From a virus: DNA of 64,000 bases. The position numbers and the translations under genes are program-made. The notes under the pieces were generated by a model that was given only the letters and a program-made list of their open reading frames with translations, was not told the origin of the DNA and searched no databases. Of the stretch, positions 14,210 to 20,785 are shown piece by piece; position 1 is the stretch's first letter, and each line of letters opens with the position of its first letter. The DNA lies in IMG/VR virus record IMGVR_UViG_3300046690_000348, positions 1 through 64,000 of that record; one strand, written 5' to 3'.

Positions 14210-14574
14210 AGTCCCTCCCGGCAGGCGGCGATCACCCAGTGCGCCTTCTCCTCCGACACCGGCAGCGTCGAATCCCACCAGGCGAGCAACTTCCAGTAGT
14301 ACGGCTCGCGTTCCTCGATGGTGAGCTTCGACCAGCACTTGTCACACAGGGCGAAGCAGCCACCGGCGCCGAGCAGCCCGACCTGACCGGTGATCACCCA
14401 CAGTTGGATGTCCAGGTCGAGCGCCCGGAAGCACTCGACCAACTCCGGGCCGTACGGGGTCGTGTGTTCCTTCACGCACGCCCACGGCATCCCACAGCGG
14501 AAACACCACGAGTAGCCCGGGTGGCGGCGCCGCGCGAACTTGGCGCGGAAGCTGTCATGGGTTGGGCGTTCCAT
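14206..14574 (-). CDS. Putative zinc-binding protein (122 aa)
   Basis: CFRCGMPWACVKEHTTPYGP near residue 24 and CFALCDKCWSKLTIEEREPY near residue 72 form two cysteine clusters, likely one or two zinc sites. WKLLAWWDSTLPVSEEKAHW is aromatic and may be a binding surface. TGATG overlap with the upstream gene. Function unknown. Confidence 0.65.
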   Translation of the reverse strand: MERPTHDSFRAKFARRRHPGYSWCFRCGMPWACVKEHTTPYGPELVECFRALDLDIQLWVITGQVGLLGAGGCFALCDKCWSKLTIEEREPYYWKLLAWWDSTLPVSEEKAHWVIAACREGL

Positions 14575-14813
14575 CAGCCACCCACCGGGTGCAAGAACTT
14601 GACCATCACGTGGACACCGCGCCCGGCGCCCCACCGCTCAGCGACAGCGACGAGTGTCTCGGTGGTCCTGGCGGACCAGTTCATCTCGCCGTCCGGTGTT
14701 TCGATCGACAGGCACCAGCGGCCATCCTCGACCTCGTCGCCCTCGTCGGTGTAGCTGACCACGTGACACGGGTCGTACCAGATGTCGGCTTTGACCTCGA
14801 CTTTGGCCGTCAT
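14574..14813 (-). CDS. Hypothetical protein (79 aa)
   Basis: MTAKVEVKADIWYDPCHVVS, beta-rich body with ETPDGEMNWSARTTETLVAV. ATGA overlap with the METT gene upstream. No family recognised. Confidence 0.7.
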   Translation of the reverse strand: MTAKVEVKADIWYDPCHVVSYTDEGDEVEDGRWCLSIETPDGEMNWSARTTETLVAVAERWGAGRGVHVMVKFLHPVGG

Positions 14814-15082
14814 GCGTTCGCTGCCCGGATCACGGCGAGCATCTCCCGCTTCTCTGTTTCGAGGTTCGCCAGGTCGATCCCGAAGTGTTCGGCGAGGATG
14901 GCGTTGACGTCGACGTGAGCCGGGACGAACTGCGGGTTGTCGTAGCCGTCGAACTCGCGCCACTCGCCGAGCGCCATGCGCTTCGAGGCCAACCAGTCGA
15001 TGAACTCGCCGATGGCTTGCGACTCGTCCTTGACGTCCATCAGCTTCGTGTGTTCCGGGTACAGGTCTGCGGTGGTTTCCAT
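14810..15082 (-). CDS. METT-leader helical protein (90 aa)
   Basis: Starts METTADLYPEHTKLMDVKDE seven bases after the -10 of P5 with no ribosome site, so likely leaderless. Mostly helical (IGEFIDWLASKRMALGEWRE; LANLETEKREMLAVIRAANA). First gene of the unit 15082 to about 10.6 kb. Function unknown. Confidence 0.7.
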   Translation of the reverse strand: METTADLYPEHTKLMDVKDESQAIGEFIDWLASKRMALGEWREFDGYDNPQFVPAHVDVNAILAEHFGIDLANLETEKREMLAVIRAANA

Positions 15083-15089
15083 GACTGTA

Positions 15090-15118
15090 ACTCTACTCTC
15101 CCCGTCGCCGGTTGTCAA
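15090..15118 (-). promoter_or_regulatory. Promoter P5 (TTGACA-N17-TAGAGT)
   Basis: -35 TTGACA at 15113-15118, -10 TAGAGT at 15090-15095, minus strand. The -35 contains the TGA stop of the methyltransferase gene. A downstream ATG at seven bases suggests a leaderless transcript. The spacer differs from P1-P4. Confidence 0.75.
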
Positions 15119-15744
15119 ATGAGTTGCGGTGGTTGTTCGGGGAGGACGGCGAACACGAGCGCCGTCGAGTAGTCCCGATGGGCGTGGACCTGGCGGCGCC
15201 CCGGCGGCTGCACCCGATACCCGTACACGTGCAACTCGTCCACCTTGTCGAGACCGAGCGTCTTGCCGTGCTCGGTCATCATGTCGGTCTGCCAATGGAT
15301 CTTGCCGGACACCACCTGGTTCATGCACTTCACGATCACGAAGTCTCGCGCCAGGCGGGCCGCTTCGGTCATCCCTCGTCGCATCAGATCGTGACGCTCG
15401 GCCGGGGAGCGGTAGTCGCCGCCCACCCCGTAGTCGTCATCCGATGTGGCCGGACCACCTTGGGATGCGGTGCCGTTCAGCTTGTACGGCGGGTCGAACA
15501 CCACCGTCGCGAACGTCTTGGAGTGCATCGGCATGTCCGTGAAGTCTTGGTGGAACCCGGTGTCCGAGATCGGGTCGGTGTCGTTCGTCACGAGATCCGA
15601 TGGCCGGTACTGCTTCCAGAAGCGGCCCTTGCCGTACGTCAAGTCGAGGACCGGGTCCGGCAGGTAGCCGAGGTTGAACAGGTCCGAGATCAGATCGGCG
15701 TTCGAGCGGCGCGGCGGATTCCCGATCGCGCGGATGTGGCTCAT
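15115..15744 (-). CDS. DNA methyltransferase (DPPY class)
   Basis: 209 residues. VVFDPPYKLNG (about 82-92) is the catalytic D-P-P-Y motif of amino-methylating (N6-adenine/N4-cytosine) enzymes. VLDLTYGKGRFWKQYRPSDL (about 32-51) is the S-adenosylmethionine-binding motif I region in a variant form. DFVIVKCMNQVVSGKIHW is a later strand. It is shorter than restriction methylases and lacks a clear target-recognition domain, so it is probably an orphan enzyme protecting phage DNA. Start at 15744 overlaps the upstream gene. Confidence 0.8.
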   Translation of the reverse strand: MSHIRAIGNPPRRSNADLISDLFNLGYLPDPVLDLTYGKGRFWKQYRPSDLVTNDTDPISDTGFHQDFTDMPMHSKTFATVVFDPPYKLNGTASQGGPATSDDDYGVGGDYRSPAERHDLMRRGMTEAARLARDFVIVKCMNQVVSGKIHWQTDMMTEHGKTLGLDKVDELHVYGYRVQPPGRRQVHAHRDYSTALVFAVLPEQPPQLI

Positions 15745-16103
15745 TCGAGCGGCTCGTACGTCGCATCGAAGATGTCGGGTCGACACACGGAGAACGTGTC
15801 GTTCATGTCCTTGATGATCCAGTCACCCGGCCTTGCTCGGAACGCGGGGTCGATCGCCAGGTACTCCGGTCCCCCGCCGGTCAGCATCGTCTCCGGGCAT
15901 GGCAGTGCTGATTGTCCGAACGGGCCGGGGATGATGCCGCGCCCGTCGCATCGGCAATGGTCGGAGTGCAGGCGCGGCGGATCGTCATGCCAGCGCGCCG
16001 TGCCCCCCTCGGCGAGAACCCAGTCGATGATCGGCGTCGCCAACTCGGGACCACCCAACCACTGGCGCGCCTCGATCTCGACCGGTCGTTTGCGGAAGCG
16101 CAT
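15741..16103 (-). CDS. Phage accessory protein of the KRPVEIEARQW type (120 aa)
   Basis: MRFRKRPVEIEARQWLGGPE is the N-terminal signature of a very common but uncharacterised phage family, ending with GDWIIKDMNDTFSVCRPDIF. The middle carries an insertion with HCRCDGRGIIPG and a further cysteine, perhaps metal binding. ATGA/TGATG overlaps with neighbours. The family is widespread in siphoviruses; its function is not known to me. Confidence 0.75.
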   Translation of the reverse strand: MRFRKRPVEIEARQWLGGPELATPIIDWVLAEGGTARWHDDPPRLHSDHCRCDGRGIIPGPFGQSALPCPETMLTGGGPEYLAIDPAFRARPGDWIIKDMNDTFSVCRPDIFDATYEPLE

Positions 16104-16531
16104 CAGACCGATGGTGTCGACTGCGAGTTGATCGGCTGTCCGACCGTCACCACGTCACCGACCGTGCCGGTCGTCACCGTGGGCGCCTGCATGGCCGAGC
16201 CGCGCAGGATGAGCGGCATGAGGTCGTTGATGGGTGCGACTTCCCACTCGTAGTCGCCGCCTCCGTCGATGCCGCCTCGGATGGCGTCCTCCATCGCCCG
16301 GGCGAGCCGCTCGGCTTGGGTGCGGTTCGGGAGGACTCGCAGCAGTTCGCTGCGGGGCCGGATGACGACCTTGCGGTTCTTCGGTGTCACCACGTTGTGG
16401 CCGGTCAGTTCGTAGCCGTCCTTTGTGCGGGTGATCGACTCGATCTCGACCGGGACGTCGTTCTCCCAGAGCACCACCTCGCCGATCTCGACTCCCGATG
16501 GTGCAACGGTTCGATAGATATGAACTTTCAT
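16103..16531 (-). CDS. Hypothetical protein (142 aa)
   Basis: Beta-rich first half (MKVHIYRTVAPSGVEIGEVV), then a basic helix (RTQAERLARAMEDAIRGGID) and a Thr/Val-rich tail. It overlaps its neighbours at both ends. No family recognised. Confidence 0.7.
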   Translation of the reverse strand: MKVHIYRTVAPSGVEIGEVVLWENDVPVEIESITRTKDGYELTGHNVVTPKNRKVVIRPRSELLRVLPNRTQAERLARAMEDAIRGGIDGGGDYEWEVAPINDLMPLILRGSAMQAPTVTTGTVGDVVTVGQPINSQSTPSV

Positions 16532-16905
16532 ACCGTCGTGGTTCCTTCCACTTGGCGGGCCTCGCGGCGCGCGGTTCGTTCCTGACACCAGGCGAGCGCC
16601 TTGCGTAGGTGGTCGATGATCTCCTGGTTCTCGGCGCACGCGAACTGGGTGTCCTGGTAGAACTCCATGCGTTGCAGCGCGGCCTCGATCACGGTCTCCA
16701 CGAAGCAGCCGTTCGGCTCGTGGCGGACACCGTCGATCACGATCGGGCCTTCCTGCCAGCGGATGTACAGCGCCGGATTGTTGAGCGCGTACTGGCCCAT
16801 CGTTCCGTTGGTCGGGTCGGTCGGGTGGGCGGTGATCAGCTTGACGACTCCGCCAGCGGGGGCTTCGTCCTTCAACCAGTTCTCGGCGTGGAAACGTTGG
16901 ATCAT
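16528..16905 (-). CDS. Hypothetical protein (125 aa), likely leaderless
   Basis: MIQRFHAENWLKDEAPAGGV start with TACTGT six bases upstream and no ribosome site. Central beta region (ALYIRWQEGPIVIDGVRHEP) and C-terminal helices rich in Glu/Arg. A 25-base gap separates it from the helicase-loader-like gene. Function unknown. Confidence 0.7.
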   Translation of the reverse strand: MIQRFHAENWLKDEAPAGGVVKLITAHPTDPTNGTMGQYALNNPALYIRWQEGPIVIDGVRHEPNGCFVETVIEAALQRMEFYQDTQFACAENQEIIDHLRKALAWCQERTARREARQVEGTTTV

Positions 16906-16911
16906 CGGACC

Positions 16912-16917
16912 ACAGTA
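16912..16917 (-). promoter_or_regulatory. Candidate leaderless promoter (TACTGT-N6-ATG)
   Basis: TACTGT at 16912-16917 precedes ATG 16905 by six bases; the same hexamer precedes the gene starting at 58907. A TTGTCA 19 bases upstream may serve as -35. Confidence 0.5.
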
Positions 16918-16930
16918 CGCGATGGTGGCG

Positions 16931-17464
16931 TCATTCTGACAAGGCGCGCAGCGACGCCGTCGAGATCGCGTCGAGCATCTGGTCGGACATGACGAGGTCC
17001 CGCTCGAAGCGGGTGACGGACTCGGCGTAGAACTGGCGGAAATGGGCACGCAGCGCGTCCTGCGATGAGCCGTCGCATAGCTGCCACCAGCCCATCGTTT
17101 GCACGGTCTCGTCAATGCAGGCGTGCGTCCAGTCGTCGTTCCAGCCGTGACGGCCTTGCTCGCGGACCCGGGTTTGGACCTCGCGCCACGCCTCGTCGGC
17201 GCCGGGCGGCAACTCACCCGAGGCGCGGGCGCGGAGCAGGATCGCGGTGCGACGGATCACACCGGCCGGTGGCACGAACTCTCGGCCCTCGGCGGCGAGG
17301 ACCTTCAATGCTGCGTAGGCGAGGTCGGCGGGGACATCTTCGAGGACGGTCAGCCATACGTCGGCCATCAACGTCACGTCGCGTTGCGTCGATGGTGCGT
17401 CGCGCCACGACGGCCAAAGCATCTGGGCGGCGCCGATCAGTTTGAGCGCGTCGGCCCGGTTCAC
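16931..17464 (-). CDS. Replicative helicase loader-like protein
   Basis: 177 residues. The N-terminal part (IGAAQMLWPSWRDAPSTQRD, then VWLTVLEDVPADLAYAALKV, EFVPPAGVIRRTAILL) matches the G39P-like phage loader/inhibitor pattern, in which a small helical domain binds the hexameric replicative helicase. The C-terminal half is long, helical and acidic. GTG start overlaps the upstream stop. It is 770 bp from the replication initiator on the same strand, which fits delivery of the host DnaB to the phage origin. Assignment is by motif only. Confidence 0.6.
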   Translation of the reverse strand: MNRADALKLIGAAQMLWPSWRDAPSTQRDVTLMADVWLTVLEDVPADLAYAALKVLAAEGREFVPPAGVIRRTAILLRARASGELPPGADEAWREVQTRVREQGRHGWNDDWTHACIDETVQTMGWWQLCDGSSQDALRAHFRQFYAESVTRFERDLVMSDQMLDAISTASLRALSE

Positions 17465-17886
17465 GACGGGTTCACGTCGATCAGCTTCGGGAACATGATC
17501 ATGGTCGGCGCGACCATGAACGGGTTGTCATCGAGTAGCCGGTCGAGGGTGCATTGCACGTACATCGGGAACTCGTTGAACCACGTCCATGACAGCCCGT
17601 CGTTCCATGTCTCGGACGTCCACGTGAAGTCGAGCGCGAGCGTCACCTCGATGTCGGTTCGCAGTGGTGCTTCGGGGACCCGGATTCCCCACGCCTTCAA
17701 GCGGACAATGTCGGCCAGCACCGGCGCCTCGGCGACGACTCGTTTCATCACGTCCGGTCGGAATGACAGCGTCGAACCTCCGCACGTCATGTTCGACTTG
17801 TAGCAGCGGCGCGCATGGTAAAGCGCGTAGTCGCGGGACGCGAGGAGACGTTCGAGCGGCGTCGTGTCGGGGTAGTCATCGGGCAT
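17461..17886 (-). CDS. Hypothetical protein (141 aa)
   Basis: MPDDYPDTTPLERLLASRDY start inside the 3' end of the previous gene (11-base overlap). LALDFTWTSETWNDGLSWTW and YVQCTLDRLLDDNPFMVAPT are aromatic-rich. No family recognised. Position between initiator and loader genes suggests a replication accessory. Confidence 0.65.
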   Translation of the reverse strand: MPDDYPDTTPLERLLASRDYALYHARRCYKSNMTCGGSTLSFRPDVMKRVVAEAPVLADIVRLKAWGIRVPEAPLRTDIEVTLALDFTWTSETWNDGLSWTWFNEFPMYVQCTLDRLLDDNPFMVAPTMIMFPKLIDVNPS

Positions 17887-18235
17887 GACGTTCACACTGA
17901 CGGTCGACCGCACGGACACGCTCGGTCACCGGACCCATCAAGTCGATGAGCGGGGTCGATGCCTGAGCCACCCGGCCGTGCGCTTCCATCGCGATCATCT
18001 TGGCGAACTCGTTGACGGCTTCCAGCCGATACCACGGCCCGTCCCAAAGTCCGATGCCATCATGCACGTGCGGGGCAAAGCAGCCCACCTCAAGCACCCG
18101 CCACACTGATCGTTGTTCCCACGGCGGGATGTCGCCCGGGATCGGTTTCTCCTCGCGGTAGATCAGTTCGCCCGCCGCGAAGCGGTGCTCGATCGGAACC
18201 TCGATGGTGACCACAGTCCGCATGTCGCCCATCAT
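17876..18235 (-). CDS. Hypothetical protein (119 aa)
   Basis: MMGDMRTVVTIEVPIEHRFA; ATG 18235 overlaps the initiator stop (ATGA). Beta-rich N-terminus, then a helix (AVNEFAKMIAMEAHGRVAQA) and a short basic tail. Function unknown; coupled to the replication initiator. Confidence 0.65.
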   Translation of the reverse strand: MMGDMRTVVTIEVPIEHRFAAGELIYREEKPIPGDIPPWEQRSVWRVLEVGCFAPHVHDGIGLWDGPWYRLEAVNEFAKMIAMEAHGRVAQASTPLIDLMGPVTERVRAVDRQCERHAR

Positions 18236-18993
18236 GCACCATCCGGGCGACATTCTTCGGCGGCGATCGCGGCGGACAGCGCGTCGAGTTGTCGGCCGGT
18301 CTTGCCCTTCGTCGCGCGGCCGTCGAGGTACTGCTCGAACACCTGCCGGGTGAACGGGCGGCGGTCGTCGTACGCCTGCTTGATCGCGCCCTTGATGGCG
18401 AGCACCGGGTAGTCGTTCGTCATCAACGGTTCGATCATCTTGACGAGCGCCATGAACGTGTAACCGACCGGTGTGTGCCCCGTTGAGCGTTGCACGTAGT
18501 CCCACCAGTCCTGGGCAATCGAACGCGCCGTCGCCGTAGGCGGCGGCTGTTCTTCTCCGTGTTCTTCTGTAAATGAATCACCTATAGGAGGGGACGTGTG
18601 GCGTCCTGGGGGTGGACGTGTGGCGTCCTGGGGGTGGACGCCTGGCGTCCTGGGGGGTGGACGTGTGGCGTCCTGGGTCGCGCCTTCCCACACGTCGAAG
18701 TCGAACGTGATTCGGAACCGTTTGCCGCCCTCGGCTTGCGGGGTGTCGATCACGTTGATCTCGATGATGGCGAGGTCGACCAGACGGGTCAGCGACGAGG
18801 AGACACGCGCCCGGGAGATGTGGGTGTGTCGGACGATCGCGTTGCGGGACACGAAGTCGAACAGGTAGCTGTCTGCGTGGGATGCCAGCCAGCCTGCGAC
18901 TCGCAGGTCGTACGGGTCGAGCGTCGGATCTTCCCAACGCCAGTTCGGCACGACGGTGAATCCTCGCCTGCCACGTGACTCGATGCCACTCAT
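18232..18993 (-). CDS. Replication initiator-like protein with internal iterons
   Basis: 253 residues. The N-terminal winged helix (PYDLRVAGWLASHADSYLFD; HISRARVSSSLTRLVDLAII) is of the phage O/DnaD/RepA-like DNA-binding type. It is joined by a Pro/Thr/Arg linker encoded by 22-bp tandem repeats to a helical C-terminal domain (WWDYVQRSTGHTPVGYTFMA; RRPFTRQVFEQYLDGRA). The architecture of binding domain, repeat-encoded linker and helicase/loader-binding C-domain parallels lambdoid O proteins, whose origin lies in the gene. Start at 18993 (MSGIESRGRRGFTVV). Confidence 0.7.
   Translation of the reverse strand: MSGIESRGRRGFTVVPNWRWEDPTLDPYDLRVAGWLASHADSYLFDFVSRNAIVRHTHISRARVSSSLTRLVDLAIIEINVIDTPQAEGGKRFRITFDFDVWEGATQDATRPPPRTPGVHPQDATRPPPGRHTSPPIGDSFTEEHGEEQPPPTATARSIAQDWWDYVQRSTGHTPVGYTFMALVKMIEPLMTNDYPVLAIKGAIKQAYDDRRPFTRQVFEQYLDGRATKGKTGRQLDALSAAIAAEECRPDGA
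18594..18677. repeat. Tandem 22-bp iterons, candidate replication origin
   Basis: Units at 18594-18615 and 18616-18637 are identical (ACGTGTGGCGTCCTGGGGG plus TGG). The unit at 18638-18660 is a near copy of 23 bp, and 18661-18677 is a partial copy. An AT-rich stretch (about 18564-18590) flanks them. Iterons plus AT-rich DNA inside an initiator gene is the classic arrangement of a theta origin. No experimental support. Confidence 0.6.
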
Positions 18994-18998
18994 CGCAA

Positions 18999-19027
18999 GT
19001 GACACGCGTGTTGTTTGGTGCTACCGT
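18999..19027 (+). promoter_or_regulatory. Promoter of the candidate small RNA
   Basis: GTGACA (18999-19004), 17-base spacer, TACCGT (19022-19027). Both hexamers are close to the consensus used elsewhere in this window, on the strand opposite to the flanking genes. Confidence 0.5.
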
Positions 19028-19033
19028 TCATCT

Positions 19034-19121
19034 GGTCCTACTCTCCAAAGGTGAGGACTTAGCCCCCGGTGGGATCCGCGTAGCTCGGCAGCGTTGCGGA
19101 TCACGCCGGGGGTTTGCTTTG
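19034..19121 (+). ncRNA. Candidate small RNA with its own promoter and terminator
   Basis: A plus-strand promoter (GTGACA at 18999-19004, 17 bases, TACCGT at 19022-19027) lies upstream of the initiator gene, facing away from it. About 90 bases later a long hairpin (arms 19063-19079 and 19096-19112, with a 3-base internal bulge) ends with TTTGCTTT. No open frame of useful length lies inside. Reminiscent of the lambda OOP RNA beside the O gene. The 142-bp gap between the initiator and VRR-NUC genes otherwise holds nothing. Confidence 0.5.
19063..19121 (+). terminator. Intrinsic terminator of the candidate small RNA
   Basis: CCCCCGG (19063-19069) plus GATCCGC (19073-19079) pair with GCGGATC (19096-19102) plus CCGGGGG (19106-19112). 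A T-rich tail (TTTGCTTTG) follows on the plus strand. On the minus strand the same hairpin could attenuate readthrough from the VRR-NUC gene into the initiator gene. Confidence 0.55.
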
Positions 19122-19135
19122 TGGGACTTGCGAAC

Positions 19136-19459
19136 CTACTCCGGTCGGAGCACGGCGTCGAGTTCCTTCTCGTCGGATGGTCGCCACAGGTGCGCCTCGA
19201 CGCCGGGGCAGCCTTTGAGCATCGCGATCACGGCGCGCTGAACGACCGAGACCCGCCCGTTCTCGGTCTTGAGTTCAGCGAACACGATCCGGGGCGGTCG
19301 GACCAGGATCAGATCCGGCAGCCCCGAGTCGTTGCGGCGTGAGTCGTTGTCGTGCCAGCACCACCACCCGTAGGCGGTGGCGCGTTCCACGACGGCTCGT
19401 TGGAACTCGGCCTCGGTGACGAAGTCGTAGATGCGCTTAGCGCGGGGCGGGGGCGACAC
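19136..19459 (-). CDS. VRR-NUC domain nuclease (107 aa)
   Basis: Compact PD-(D/E)xK nuclease: SGLPDLILVRPPRIVFAELK gives the G-x-P-D...E-x-K catalytic set, followed by VSVVQRAVIAMLKGCPGVEA as the conserved Q-containing helix. Length is typical of the stand-alone phage VRR-NUC, which cuts branched DNA or processes ends. A GTG at 19459 was taken as start; it overlaps the DUF2303 gene by 23 bases and its ribosome site is weak, so the exact start is uncertain. Confidence 0.8.
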   Translation of the reverse strand: MSPPPRAKRIYDFVTEAEFQRAVVERATAYGWWCWHDNDSRRNDSGLPDLILVRPPRIVFAELKTENGRVSVVQRAVIAMLKGCPGVEAHLWRPSDEKELDAVLRPE

Positions 19460-20378
19460 CTTCGATGGCCGTCAGGTTGAGGGCGGTGGCGACGTTGTCG
19501 GCGATGTCACGGAACGCTGCCCGTTCGACCTCGTGTGGCCGTTCGAGCGTGTAGCCGATGGTGAACTTGCCGTCCCGCAGCCGGGTCTTGAGCGCCGCCT
19601 TCACCTCGTACTTCGGGGATCCGATGAACGGGGCGACGACGATGGTGAACGACTCGGGGATCGCGATTGAACCGTTACCGGCGGACGCGTCGATCGTCTC
19701 CTCGTACACGTACTGCTGGGCGCCGTCACGAACCTGGGAACCCTTCTTGAACGTGACGCCGACCGTCGCCTGGAATGTTTCGGCGATGCGGAGCATCTGC
19801 GCCGGGGAGGGATCCGTGATCTCCAACGCGCCCTTCTCGATCGCGTCGGCGAACGTGTCCTGCGACGTCAGCTTGCCGCTGCCCGACGTCCAGTGAACCC
19901 ACTCCTCGGACCGGCTCACGTCGAGAGCGACGCGATGGTCGCGCCATCCGGCCGTCGACCCCTGGTCGTCGTTGAGGATCGCGACGAGAGTCCGGGTCGC
20001 GTCGTCGGCGTAGATCGACACCGGCGACTTGAGGATCAGCATCGGCACGACGTCCCTCGCGTCGGCCTTGCCCTCGGCGTCCGGCTTGTTCAGGTCGCGG
20101 GTCATGTGCTCGGCGAGGGTCGCGGCGAAGTCGTCGCCGGGGATCGGGCCGGACGGCCAGCGTTGCTTGACGGCGTCGATGAACCCCTTGGCGGAGCGCA
20201 CCTTGATCTCGCCGTGAGGGCGGCGCGGGTGGTCGAGCAGGCGCTCGTTGTCGGTGTAGACCACCTGCCAGCCGGGCGGGATAGCGCGCTCGGACAGTTC
20301 GCCCGGCACGCGCTCGCGGGTGTCGACTGCTGCGTCCTGCAACAGACTGTCGATGAGTGCTTGCACTTCGCCGCTCAT
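19437..20378 (-). CDS. DUF2303 family protein
   Basis: 313 residues. Features of the DUF2303 (YfdQ-like) phage family: an N-terminal helical region, RTLVAILNDDQGSTAGWRDH, ARSEEWVHWTSG-like centre (SRSEEWVHWTSGSGKLTSQD), and a C-terminal beta domain (FTIVVAPFIGSPKYEVKAAL). Such genes cluster with recombination and replication genes in many phages; the biochemical role is unknown. ATGA overlaps with the upstream gene. Confidence 0.75.
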   Translation of the reverse strand: MSGEVQALIDSLLQDAAVDTRERVPGELSERAIPPGWQVVYTDNERLLDHPRRPHGEIKVRSAKGFIDAVKQRWPSGPIPGDDFAATLAEHMTRDLNKPDAEGKADARDVVPMLILKSPVSIYADDATRTLVAILNDDQGSTAGWRDHRVALDVSRSEEWVHWTSGSGKLTSQDTFADAIEKGALEITDPSPAQMLRIAETFQATVGVTFKKGSQVRDGAQQYVYEETIDASAGNGSIAIPESFTIVVAPFIGSPKYEVKAALKTRLRDGKFTIGYTLERPHEVERAAFRDIADNVATALNLTAIEGVAPAPR

Positions 20379-20785
20379 TGGGCGTCTCCGGTCTGGTCGT
20401 TGATGGTCTTGATCTCGCCGGTGCCGGTGTCGGCAACGCGGCGTGGTTCGCCGTCGAGTTGGACGACGTTCGTGAAGTCGAGCTTCGGTCGCGTCGGGTC
20501 CTCGCGGAACAGACCGCCGTCGCGGTCCGGGTAGAAGATGTCGGCGTCGCGTGGCGGCGGCGGGATCTTCGCTTTGACATCGGCCTTGACGACGAGCGTC
20601 CGGCCCTTCTTGTCGACGTCGACCACCAACGTCAGTGACGTCTTGCGTCCGCTGATGTCGGCGGCGGCGGCGATCTCCTTGATGCCCTCATCGAGTTCTT
20701 CGAGGGTTTCGCCGTCGAGGTGCTCGCGCAGCCATCGAATGAACGCTGACGGCTCCTCCTCTGGTGGTTGCTGTTCGTCTGTCAT
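20375..20785 (-). CDS. Hypothetical acidic protein (136 aa)
   Basis: Start at 20785 has a ribosome site (AAGAGAGGACACC). MTDEQQPPEEEPSAFIRWLR, helical acidic middle, then TSLTLVVDVDKKGRTLVVKA and a Pro-rich segment ending with Asp/Thr. Lies between a glycosyltransferase and the DUF2303 gene. No family recognised. Confidence 0.65.
   Translation of the reverse strand: MTDEQQPPEEEPSAFIRWLREHLDGETLEELDEGIKEIAAAADISGRKTSLTLVVDVDKKGRTLVVKADVKAKIPPPPRDADIFYPDRDGGLFREDPTRPKLDFTNVVQLDGEPRRVADTGTGEIKTINDQTGDAQ

Noticed and set aside
18594-18677. Tandem repeats considered as CRISPR
   Set aside because: Units are contiguous without spacers, only about four copies, and lie inside a coding gene; iterons fit better.
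19063-19112. Hairpin considered as a tRNA
   Set aside because: No T-arm sequence, no anticodon arm geometry and a single long stem; it resembles a terminator.
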